In this document: positions 32,809 to 43,344 of the stretch, in pieces
Position numbering within the stretch: position 1 is the stretch's first letter
Layout of the letters: each line of letters starts with the position of its first letter
Assembly (NCBI GenBank): GCA_024138025.1
Contig: JAMXBD010002804.1
Coordinates: 97,627-161,626, forward strand
Length of the DNA: 64,000 nucleotides
DNA from: Combretum micranthum
Taxonomy: Eukaryota > Streptophyta > Magnoliopsida > Myrtales > Combretaceae
Direction of reading: 5' to 3'
The notes under the pieces: generated by a model
Seen by the model: only the letters and a program-made list of their open reading frames with translations
Told to the model about the DNA's origin: nothing
Database searches by the model: none
Program-made: the position numbers and the translations under genes

Positions 32809-33759
32809 CTGCAATGCAGCAAAAGTGAGCCAGAGGCCCAGTACACAATAACCAATGCAAAACATATCATCAATTCATGTAATGCATCATAGAACAAGTG
32901 GTTATCTTTATTACATTTTCATTCACAAATCAACAAGAGGGTATTCAAACCCCGATCACGCTTCGGGAATTCAGGGATCCTGAGTAACGCAGCTGCTCAG
33001 GGGGTTGATATAAGCAGTCCGAATACTTATATCTCTATATCTATTTCATGAAGAAAATAGCTTCATCTAGGGTTTAAAAGCCGTTGTCCGACTCTACTTA
33101 AACTCAGTCCATAACATGAGCCTAGTTCACAAGTTCCCATAAACTTTGAACTAAATCATGGTATTTCCCCCTAAGTTTAAGCAAACGTTACTCAGATACT
33201 ATTCCCCCCTATCAGCTACCCACTTAACCAAAAGAATCGCTATTGCATCATAGCGTACCATTGCATCATGGTAAAGTCATTGCATCATGACTTAGCTAAG
33301 CGCCTAGCTAACATGTCATTGTATCATGACAGGTTTGCTGCTCCTCGGACCAGATTAAACGGCGTAATAGACATCCAATTCATTCAAATGTTAAGCCAAA
33401 TCAATTTAGGTCAAATTAGAAATGCCTGGTCCTAGCAAACATCAAACAAGTTATTGCGTACCTGAACCCTTAGTATATAACTAGGATCTCTCGGTGATGA
33501 ACTAACCGAAGAATCCTTAACTGTAATAGAAATATCACAATAATCAATAAATCAACAATTATAGATTTCATTCTCACAATTATACACATATTATATCTAT
33601 ATATCACAATTAATCAAAGAAATCCAAATAATTGAATACAAGGTCACAAATAAGCATTTAAAGGTCCTATTATATCGCAAATTGTTTAATAAATACCTAA
33701 TTGCTCAAATAACAACTTTAGAAAATTTTAGAAAAAGTTTTTGAATTTCAAAAGCACAG

Positions 33760-34105
33760 GGGATAGGCCGGCAGCTTTGAGCCGGTGCTCGATGCTTTGA
33801 AAATCAACACTGCCAACGCTGGCAGTGTTCAAGGGTACGCCGTCAGCCTTTGCATCCTATGCCGGCGGCCTTGAGCCAGCGTAGAATCCAAAACCAAAAT
33901 TTTCAAAAATGTCCAGAGAGGTCTAAGCCGTCCGCTTACCCAGATATGTGGGTAGCTTTGACACTTACGTCGGCGGCCTTGATTTCCGCAACCAGCGTAC
34001 AATACAAAGGAAAGAACGCCGGCTGACTTTCCTAGTGAAAGCCGGCGGCTTTCATTCAACCTTAAGAATTCTGAATCCAACGTTGCCGACTAGGTGCCGG
34101 CGTAC
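33760..34105 (-). repeat. CCGGCG-rich island of LTR R
   Basis: Reverse-strand counterpart of the F island, more eroded (fewer perfect GCCGCCGGC words). Confidence 0.8.
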
Positions 34106-35086
34106 GTTTTAAAAACAGACTTTAAACGAAAAACTCAAATCCCCTGTTTTTCAACTTTATAAAATTCACTCCTATAACACTTCAAAACCTTCCTCAACTA
34201 CACTTTCAACTTCATATACTCACTCCTATCTATACTACTCAATCCTAGCAACTCAAATCATGAAATCAGCACAATTAAACACTTTAAACTCCACTTTAAT
34301 CCATTCTAAATTTCCCTACACAATTCCTCTTCATCCTCCAACACTTCATATTACTTCAACCATGCATGCACAAACGCACACACTCATATAACACATTCAT
34401 AACTCATCCCAAGCATGAACAAACAATTTGATCAACACTAAACTCATTTCAATGAAGAATTCATGCAATCACTTCAAGAAAGAAAAACAAAACAAAACAA
34501 CAATCATAACTAAATCAATCCAAATAATAATATATATACCTTGTCTTGAGAAAAACTTTGATTTTTAAACTTGATATTGACCTTGACTTGAGCTTGGAAT
34601 GGAATTGAAAGAGGAAGAAGAAAAGAAAGAAAGAAGAAGCAAAATTCGTATAAAAGTGAGCTGCCCCCAAAAAGTAGTTCAAATTAGCTTAATTAGGCAT
34701 TAAACATATTCCAAAACTACCCCTTAAAGTATATATAAATTTAGGAGGCATTTGGGGTGATTTAGGTCTCATTTGGAACTTATTTTTTAGCATAAATGCT
34801 ACTTAATTAAAGAAACAAAATTCCATCACTAATCTTATAAAACCAAAGTTGATTTTATAAATCTAACTTAACTAACACCTTAATGTACAAAAGACATAAC
34901 TAATAATTTTATTACACACACACATTAATACATATAAAACAAAGACATTTATTTCAATGTATACATGCAAAATAATATATCTTAGAGTACTAGCAACACA
35001 ACCATGCTCATTCAATTCAACAATTTAAAATAATTAAATAAACTCATGAGATTTAAATAGAATGAAATCTAGGTCATTTCAGAATG

Positions 35087-35441
35087 TTAAAGAAAGAGAG
35101 GATTTAATGAAAAATTTGTGATGAGTTACAAACTGTAAGAATGTGAGGAGGCATCAAGTATTCATAGGGAAGAAAATGAGGAGTTTTAGTGTATAAAAAT
35201 AATTAGAAAAATAAAAAACAAGGGGCTGCAAATTTGGGATGCAGCAGGCGTACAACATAGCTTTCGAAAGAAGGGAAGAAAGAAAAAAAAATCAAATGAA
35301 AGTGTTAAGTTGACTTTTAAATAGTAATATGCAGATATAGGTTGTAGGTTTTTATTTTATGGAAAATATATAAAAATTATGAGAATAAAATTTGTAGCAA
35401 GACATGTCAGAAAATAAAAGCAAAAAGTAATGTGTTGTAAT
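35087..35441. other. Spacer between LTR R and MULE-2
   Basis: Purine-rich, non-coding. Continues the target sequence of LTR R. No gene. Confidence 0.5.
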
Positions 35442-35547
35442 AGTAAAATATTAGATAAGTTATCGGGGAAAAGGAAAAAAAATAATTATTTTTTTAAAAT
35501 TACAAAAATGCCATCGGGATCAAAATAATCTCTATTTTAAGTAACTT

Positions 35548-35574
35548 GACCTCGTCTCTTCAAGAGACGAGGTC
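35548..35574. repeat. Perfect 27-bp palindrome in left TIR of MULE-2
   Basis: GACCTCGTCTCTT, one central C, and its exact complement. A second, weaker palindrome (TTGTCTCTTGAAGAGACAA) follows at about 35587-35607, and the right TIR has TCGTCTCTTCAAGAGACGA at about 40029-40047. These can form terminal hairpins. Confidence 0.95.
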
Positions 35575-35654
35575 ATTAGTGCTGATCTTGTCTCTTGAAG
35601 AGACAAAGTCGGGCTGCCAAAAGACGAGGTTAGGCCAAATTACTTCCCTACCCT

Positions 35655-35672
35655 TCCCCCCCCCCCCCCCTA
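35655..35672. repeat. Poly-C run
   Basis: Homopolymer of about fifteen C near the left end of MULE-2. Confidence 0.9.
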
Positions 35673-36029
35673 ATTTTGTTCCTTGAAAAATAGATTAATT
35701 TTTACATTTGGAGCAAAACTTGTAAAAAATCAGATAAAAATAGCTATACAAGCAATTAATCATCCTCCCATAGGGCCAAACAACTTCCAAACTTCAGTAG
35801 TATTTCGAAACTCAATCTAACCAAACGCAGTTCCCATCCCAAATCATTAAACCGCAAATGTATTGTCATATTTTTCATCACAAAGATAAGATAGAACAGA
35901 AAGAAAATAAAATACGAAATCAATGACCAATTTTTAGTTTTCATCAAATGTACATAAGAGAAGGAATACAGTAATCATAAAAAAAACTAAGGATCTATAT
36001 CCAACAATCATAAAAATTGACAAAGTCTC

Positions 36030-37720
36030 CTATCTACTACTACTGGTCTCTGCCCCGCCTCCCTCGTCCCAGTCTAACAAAGGTACGGGCAAATGGTGTA
36101 CGCTGATGAGGATACTGTGAGGATGGATTAATCTGTGTAACTGTGTCATCCTCATCTCCACTAGCACCACTGAATGGATGAAATGGGACTGGGTCTGGCT
36201 CCACCTATGTGAGTCCCTCACCCATAACATGCGATGGCGATGATCACCTTTTTTGTGGAGCTAAGGGGGCCTGAAACTCACTATATGACTCGTCTGGCAT
36301 GGGTGTCGAACAGATGTGTGTGTGATGGTGACGATGGGCCAGCCTTGTCATAAAGCGTATGATAGCCCTTGTGGACTAATCCAGCGTCAGGTGATAGCGT
36401 GGTACCACTGGAAGTAATCATCAGATGTACCAGTAGGAAAATCTGGCATATCGACAATACGATCATGCCGACCATCCCACTCAGCTATCCACCTAACATG
36501 CTCCGACTGCCAGTTCCACTCGGAACACCCCTACATTCAATCTCGTGCAGGGCTCTCATGTTGGCACGTGGCTGTGGGAACCCCTGGTATCCACCAAACT
36601 GTCGAAGCGCTCTATCTGGGTAGTAGTGCTCAATTATGTGGAAGCACACCAGTGGGACCTTAGATCGTCAAATGTCGTTGCCCGCTTGGTAGTATGAAGG
36701 GAGGGAGTCCAAAATGGGACTGTAAGGGCCCCACACAACTTATTTACGGGGGAAAATTAGACAACCAGTTAACAAAAAAATTAATACGTAGGAATTTGAA
36801 GGGAAATAACACTGTGGAAATCAAATTGAAGGAGAGAAGGCAAAGAAAATCATACCTGGTCTTGATCTATCGATTGAATAATGCCAGATACTCAATCAAC
36901 AAGTGGGTGGATACACTAGTGACATCAAAAGTCGTACCCTAATGGTTGATCAGTAGGCGGCCTGCTGTGACTGTTGTAACTTGACAATGAATCGGGGTAA
37001 TGTAGGGGAAGTGCTCCCATGCCCATATCTGCAAGACAACCAAGGGTCCTGCAATATCCCATATGTCAACGTGGGAAGCCAAGCATAGTTGCCTATACAG
37101 CCATACCAAACAGGCTGCTCCCTATGCATACTGCCTCGCCCTCTCTAAGTCCTTAAGCAATCGTAGATACATCAGGTAGACGTAATTCGATGACTTGTCC
37201 GCAAATATGAATCTACCCAGTAGCAACAAGATATACACCCTAGAGTAACATCTGATCAAGACATCATTGCATACTCTAGTAGCACTCTGAAGTGATTGTC
37301 TAACCACGACATCTTCAGACGACTACCATCCATATCCGTCTTGGCTACAGGTCGGACACCTAATAGCTCCTCACATAATGCAGGCCAATCCATCCGAGCC
37401 GTGCCTGTAACAACATCACCATCTACCAGTAGGCTATAAGAATAGCAACATCCTCCAATGTAATTGACCACTCTTCCGTTGTCATATGGATTGTATGTGT
37501 CTCCAGTCGCCATCTCTCACAAAGGTAGTGATGAGATGCCAGTCCAGCTGAACGAATGGCATATGGGCCGCCCAATGAAATCTGCCTGTGACAGGAGTGG
37601 CACTAAGCGATCATCTAACTATGCAAGGATGCCATGTTGTCACCTCAACTTCGCCTCTCTACGCCAACAGTGCAAAACCACATGCTCCCGCAGAGAAGTC
37701 GCCAAAGTTGTAAGAAACAT
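36030..37720 (-). pseudogene. Plant mobile domain (PMD) pseudogene in MULE-2
   Basis: Minus-strand blocks follow the PMD (PF10536; MAIN/'phosphatase 7 long form homolog') family in order: ERWRLETHTIHM and TLEDVAIL (about 37480), DGDVVTGTARMDWPALCEEL and ELLGVRP (about 37370), SRLKMSWLDNHF (about 37300), SRVYILLLLGRFIFADKSS (about 37210), GAACLVWLYRQLCLAS (about 37100), DIAGPLVVLQIWAWEHFP (about 37030) and YFQWYHAIT (about 36410). A Pro/Arg-rich tail ends with GRGRRGRD near 36050. Frameshifts and stops interrupt it. Its place just downstream of a MULE transposase C-terminus fits known PMD capture by Mutator-like elements; its molecular role is not settled. Confidence 0.85.
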
Positions 37721-37989
37721 GAATTACTTGTTATAAATTATGGATTGCAAAAAATAAACTTACCTACCCTCCTAGTCTAGTTTGGACCTATGAACAGGCT
37801 GCTTTGTAAGCAATGAGCTATCTGTCGATCCTGGATCCATCTGTATATGATGAATAAATGGCTATTGTCAATAGAGGCATAAGTAGATTAAAACAAGCAG
37901 ATGAAACATAAGTAAATGCATGTCTTATTACTACTGTACAATGAAGTATATGATAACAAAAGAATTACCACTACGACTGCATTAGCCAG

Positions 37990-38520
37990 TTATCGTTCTA
38001 CTTGCCACCCACCTATTTGGACAACTTAGAATGCTATGCCCTAACTGCCCACATGAATTGCATGAGTAACTATGTGGGCCCTCTTGAATATCCATCTAAT
38101 TTTGGAATCATTTTTCCCTAGGCCTACCCCTTTTTCTAATAAGTGATAGTATTTGGTGCCATTTCGCTATATCCAAACGACTCAAGTTAGCCTTATTAGC
38201 TGCAGGAATGAAGGAACGACCATATACCCTAAGCTCGTTGTCCCACAGGTACTACTGTGCTACGTGGGCAAAACAATCTATGTGCAGTGTACCCATTGCT
38301 GTCATTGCACGTGAGCATGGAATTTTGTATATCTGCCACTTGTTACAGGTACATCTGCATGCTCTTAAATCCACTTTTTGTATGTGGTCCCCCTTCTGAA
38401 CACAGCTACTAGCCACTTATTATAACCAAATCCATCCTCTCCTTGCACAATGTTGCCATGAGCATACAGTACAAACTTCGCCTTATCCATTTCCTTACCA
38501 ACCCTGCATCTCATAAAAAA
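37990..38520 (-). pseudogene. MULE-2 transposase C-terminus (SWIM and zinc knuckle)
   Basis: Minus-strand reading gives a SWIM finger, CRCTCNKWQIYKIPCSRAM (about 38360-38300), with the final His of CxCx(n)CxH changed to Arg. It continues through YLWDNELRVYGRSFIPAAN, a GRPREK segment and a zinc knuckle CNSCGQLGHSILSC (CX2CX4HX4C, about 38060-38020). In-frame stops occur before YLWDN and in the segment before the knuckle. The DDE catalytic domain is missing. Confidence 0.85.
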
Positions 38521-38589
38521 TAACTTCATTGCATGAAATTTGCAACTCCATACTTATGAATTGAACTCCCCATTTTTATTTAGCATAAC

Positions 38590-39610
38590 TCCTAATGGAA
38601 AATTTCAAAATTGTTTTTTATCACTAATTAAATGTTAATTTCTATCACTCATGAATGATCTAATTCACATAAAATTGAAATTACTAATTTCTAATAAATT
38701 ATAATTTTGAATATTGATTTCTGTTACCAATTACTGATTTATAATAAATAATAAATTATAACAATTTCTAATAAATTATACAAAATTTCTATCACTTTAA
38801 TTGAATTGTAATGTTTAATAAGTTATAATTTCTAATAAATTATAATTTTCAATGTTGACTTCGGTTATGAATTACTGATTTCTAATAAATTATAAATTAT
38901 AAAAATTTCTAATAATATATAAAATTTTTTAATAAATTTTACAAAATTTGTATCGCTTTAGTTGAATTGTAATGTTTAATAAATTATGATTTTAAATGTT
39001 GACATCTGTTATCAATTACTGATTTCTAATAAATTATAAATTATAACAATTTCTAATAAAATATAAAAATTTCTAGTAAATTATACAAAATTTGTATCGC
39101 TTTAATTAAATTATAATGTTTAATAAATTATAATTTCTAATAAATTATAATTTTTAATTTTGATTTCTACTATCAATTATTGATTTCTAATAAATAATAA
39201 AATATACAAAATACTTATAAATTATACAAAATTTGTATCACTTTAATTGAATTGTAATGTTTAATAAGTTATAATTTCTAATAAATTATAATTTTCAATG
39301 TTGACTTCTGTTATCAATTACTGATTTTTAATAAATTATAAATTATAAAAATTTCTAATAAATTTTACAAAATTTGTATTGCTTTAATTGAATTGTAATG
39401 TTTAATAAATTATAATTTCTAATAAATTATAATTTTAAATGTTGACATCTGTTATCAATTACCGATTTCTAATAAATTATAAATTATAACAATTTCTAAA
39501 TAATATAAAATTTTCTAATAAATTATACAAAATTTGTATCGCTTTTAATTGAATTGTAATGTTTAATAAATTTATAAAAATTTCTAATAAATTACTAATA
39601 TCTAATTAAT
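38590..39610. repeat. AT-rich minisatellite, about six units of 135-160 bp
   Basis: The anchor 'gttgacttctgttatcaattactgattt' (with variants) recurs near 38712, 38863, 38998, 39158, 39300 and 39440. Each is followed by 'ctaataaattataaatta', 'acaaaatttgtatcgcttt' and 'gaattgtaatgtttaataa'. It occupies the position expected for the 5' part of the MULE-2 transposase. Confidence 0.9.
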
Positions 39611-40164
39611 TGAACTTTGTGTACAACAACAAAAATGCGCACATTTCACACTACCAATATTCGACAATATAGCATCGATAATTCAAAAAAAAACTTTACA
39701 AAAATTCGGAATCTTACAACATAATATATTCCTACAACACAAACAACGAATACTCAACAATGTAGCATCAATAATTTAACAAAAATTCAAAAAGTGGGGA
39801 TTCATACCTTTGAATCGTCGCCGCCGTCACCATTCATCGTTGTCCTAGTTCTCCCGCTCTCCAACAAATTGCTTCTCCCCTAACACCGGCTGATCCAAAC
39901 ATAACTTCACGGATCTAATTGCGCTCAATCAAACGCAAATGGCAAATTAGGGTTAGGGTTTGCAGAGAAGGAGAAAGGGAAGAAATGGGAAAGAAGAAGG
40001 TCTGTCGAGTTTTTACTCGCGCAGACTTCGTCTCTTCAAGAGACGAGGCACTAGGCGGAAGTTACCTAAAATTAGGATTATTTTGATCCTTATGGCATTT
40101 TGTAATTTTTTTAAAAAACATAATTATTTTTTTCCTTTTCCCAATTATCGATAACAATAAAATA

Positions 40165-42010
40165 CGTATATTTGAGCTGTATTTGGTGTTTTTATGACCT
40201 AAAAAATTTTTATCTAATACTTTATGAAGATCTAAATATTTTTCGAGTATAATTTGATGGCTTAAATTTTATCTTGTTTTGCGTGTAACGGTTGGACATG
40301 GAAACCGATCCCGTAAAGGTCCAAAACGATCGAATTTCTAGACTATCTTATCTTTTTAAGGTTTATACTATATATATGATTCATAATTTGAGTTCATAAT
40401 ATTTACCTAACTAATTTATTATTTTATTGTTTTAGAAGTTGTCCAATCGAGTTGGATTTTCTACGGTTTATGGTCGACTTAGTTTGACTTTAGGATTCTG
40501 GTTCCATTTTTTAGTCTATGATTTTACTTATCTTTAATTTCACAAAATAATTTTGGGATTTTTTGATTATATGAAATTATTTCTTTTTATTTATCAATAA
40601 ATATTATTTTGATGTGTTCCCTCAATTTGCATGATAGAGATCAAATGGGTGAATTATTTAGCATAAGGTTTTTGGATCGATTGAGTTATTCAATCATTTT
40701 GTTGGTGATATGATTTTGCTAAATGATTTACTTTTAGGGTTCCAGGTTTATTTAATTCATCCGATATCTTAAGGTTATTTAATCTTTATTTGATCTCATT
40801 AATATACTTCCAAGGGTTTTGAATATTTTTTTTTTAGAAATCCAAGTTTAATTTAATTTATATGACATTACAGGTTTTTTTGGTATGATCTGATACGATT
40901 TTAAGATTTTAGTTCTAATGCGAATTTTAGGGTTCACGATGTGTTTTATTAAAATTCTAATTAATCTTCTGATATGATCTTGGTCTACATTATTTAATTA
41001 ATATCATACTATTTTCTTGATTTGCGTTTTTACTTCTTTATTATAATTAGCTTGATATGGTATTTGTCATATCAAATGATTTGTCAAATATATAGTTTAT
41101 GCCTATAATTGTAAGCTTTCTTAAATAATTAGCCCTTGGATCTTGTTGTGTTATAGGGTATATTGATATGATGATTACATATATATTGTTACCATAATTG
41201 TTAAATCACATTAGTATTTATTTTAATATTTTAGATATAGTTTATTATAAATCATGTATCTTCGTTACGAGTAGGTAAGTTATTATGATTAATGTAATAT
41301 TAATCATATGATAAAAAAGATCTTAATATTGTAAGCTTTTTAGAATTGTCTTAATAAGTGGATCAAGTATGGTGTTATTATTTATCATATAACAAAATAA
41401 TTTTGTTTATTTTTACTACAATACATATATTGATGGTTACAATATATTTTTTATATTATTAACACTACTACTATAATAGTGATAGTTTGTCATATACTTA
41501 TTATGTATTATGCATCTAAGATAACCACATGATTAATTTAGTAATGTAGAATATTTTATGGGTATTAATTTTAAAGCTTTTCTATTTATAATTACTTGTT
41601 TTATATTTTGAATATTCCATATGTAATAGATTATTTACATGATATGAGTGACTTCTATGAATTTTCACTTACTAAAGGAGGTGGTGTTATTAGTTTCTTT
41701 AAGGAGTTATGATCATTTTTAATTATAAGTTTATAAGAAAATATTTATTTGCGATTGTTTTGGAAATTTACTAGTTAGACATTGTTTCATTCTATGTGTT
41801 TGATGAATCTAGAGATATATTTCTCATTATTTATTAAAGTTAAGGTTTTGCTTAGTGATTAATTTACGATATTGCTTATTTAAGAATTTTCAAGGTATTT
41901 TTATTGCTTTTCTAATTTATTTTTCAAAATTTATTGATATATATATATATTTTAGTTTACTAGAGCCTTAATTAATTCTTTATTTATCACCACTCATTGA
42001 TTGCAAAAAA
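40165..42010. other. AT-rich DNA, no gene
   Basis: Long AT-rich tract with no frame, repeat end or RNA gene that I can support. A TA run occurs at about 41936-41952. Confidence 0.45.
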
Positions 42011-43030
42011 AAAAAAAAAAAGGGAAAATTTTATTGATTTCTTAAACTATAATTGAATTGTGTATATTTTTAATGTTCTTAAATTGCAAAAAATCGAGAA
42101 TGATTTTTACGACTTTTCTCAAAGCTTCTTCAAGATTTTATATCCTATTATTGTCAATTATCAAAATCAGGCTATGCAAAATTACAAGTTTTACAACAGG
42201 CATGTTCGGATACCAGATTTACTCTGCATTGACAATCTATTTGGTTTTATAAGGCAAACAAGTCATCTCGAGTTGAATGCAATATTTATGAACCAATACT
42301 ATGTGCATGTAAGGCTTTACTAATAATTAATTCAATAACAACATTGATAATTAATTCAAATCATGTTTAATTCAGTGGAGATAGCAACACAATATATTTC
42401 ATTTAATAACACTAAGTTTGGTTCATTAAAAGAAAAAAAATTGGGGAAAAAAAAGGAGATAGTGATGCGAGTATTTTTGGAAAGAAAAGTTTACAATCTT
42501 GTGAGGAATTACAATTCTTTTGTTCAAAGGAAGAAATAGGAATTTTTTCATCAATTTCATATTACATGAAATAATAAACATTTTATTGTGGTAAAATATT
42601 TTAGAAACCAAATAAGGAAATAACTACTCTGCAATAATAAATGTAGAATAGCAATTCCATGCTAATAAATTAAAAGCTACAGAAATGTACTTTTGGCAGT
42701 TCTTTGCCAATAAGATGAAGTTTCTGTGTTAGAGAGGAATGCCAGCAACTCTTCATTGACACTCACTCTCTTCTTTTTCGTTTATTTTAAAGCCAATCTT
42801 AAATAATTATAGTAGTTTTTCTTTTCCCCTTCTTTATTATCATTCAACCTTAAAGATAAATTACCTAATTTATAAATGTTTTGTATTTGTTGTGGAGGGA
42901 AAAATGAAAGAGGAAAAAAAATGGAAAAGCTTTTCCAATGCGTTGTTAAAGAGGAAAAAAAATAATACAATTCAATTTTAAAATGTAAAGTAAAATAAAC
43001 ATAATTAGAAGGAGCAATTAATTTCCTAAA
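42011..43030. other. AT-rich DNA with poly-A run, no gene supported
   Basis: A poly-A run at 42007-42023 precedes an 87-residue frame at 42060-42323 with no recognisable domain. Composition is typical of intergenic DNA here, so I do not call it a gene. Confidence 0.4.
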
Positions 43031-43041
43031 TTTATGGTATG

Positions 43042-43195
43042 TATTTTAGGAATCAATATCCTAGAGTTATGGCTAATTAAATAATATTCTATATATGTAT
43101 ATATTAGTAATTGTGCCATAAATATTTTAGGAATTAGTATCCTAGAGTTATGGATAATTAAATAATATATATATATATATAGTAATTGCACAAGA
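43042..43195. repeat. Tandem duplication of a segment of about 80 bp
   Basis: TATTTTAGGAATCAATATCC at 43042 recurs as TATTTTAGGAATTAGTATCC at 43123. Both are followed by 'tagagttatgg.taattaaataatat' and 'agtaattg'. TA runs have expanded in each unit. Confidence 0.85.
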
Positions 43196-43344
43196 TTCTA
43201 ATTTTTTAGGAGTTGACCATTGACCGATTGACCATTGACTAGTTCTGTCCCTCATGTATATATATATGTCTGTGTGTACTTAGTTCTTATCAATAATATC
43301 AATTTTAGCTTCATCTTTTTTTTTTATATAAAAATATCATTTAG

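Larger units (their letters stand above)
23017..33180. repeat. Segmental duplication, copy 1 (portion with partner in window)
   Basis: Matches 50371-64000 base for base apart from scattered substitutions, one-base indels and two large differences: the solo LTR 24498-27194 is present only here, and about 6.17 kb of copy 2 (53871-60041) is missing here at 29213. The length difference between copies (about 3.47 kb) equals those two events. The partner is cut off by the window end, so the duplication probably continues past 33180. Confidence 0.93.
29420..35086 (-). mobile_element. Solo LTR R (reverse strand), TSD GAATG, split by LTR F
   Basis: R occupies 29425-29498 and 32424-35081. Its 3' end on the minus strand is at 29425 (TGTAAAGACCC on plus) and its 5' start TGAAATGACCTAG at 35081. 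GAATG flanks both ends perfectly (29420-29424, 35082-35086). Removing F gives about 2.73 kb, the normal size of this family. It has the reverse-strand leader, CCGGCG island (33760-34105), exon 2 (33462-33520, one base short) and an intact last exon (32732-32808). No internal retrotransposon sequence. Confidence 0.92.
35442..40164 (-). mobile_element. MULE-2: 4.7-kb Mutator-like transposon with a plant mobile domain gene
   Basis: The element is 35451-40155. The ends are inverted repeats of about 120 bp sharing GGGAAAAGGAAAAAA, 'ataatta', 'attacaaaa(a)tgcca', 'ggatcaaaataat' and a GTCTCTT/AAGAGAC palindrome. Flanks AGTAAAATA (35442-35450) and AATAAAATA (40156-40164) match at 8 of 9 positions. 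The minus strand carries a transposase C-terminus and a PMD pseudogene. The transposase N-terminus and DDE core are absent, apparently replaced by a minisatellite. Confidence 0.87.

Noticed and set aside
37122..37736. Plus- and minus-strand frames here as separate small genes
   Set aside because: The minus-strand ones are consecutive blocks of one broken PMD gene; the plus-strand frame is its antisense shadow.
38590..39610. CRISPR array or centromeric satellite
   Set aside because: Units are long, AT-rich and degenerate, without unique spacers; six units inside a transposon is a minisatellite.
42060..42323. Small gene encoding 87 residues (YNRHVRIPDLLCIDNLF)
   Set aside because: No start context, splice sites, homologue or codon pattern that I can defend; two overlapping frames of equal length exist there.
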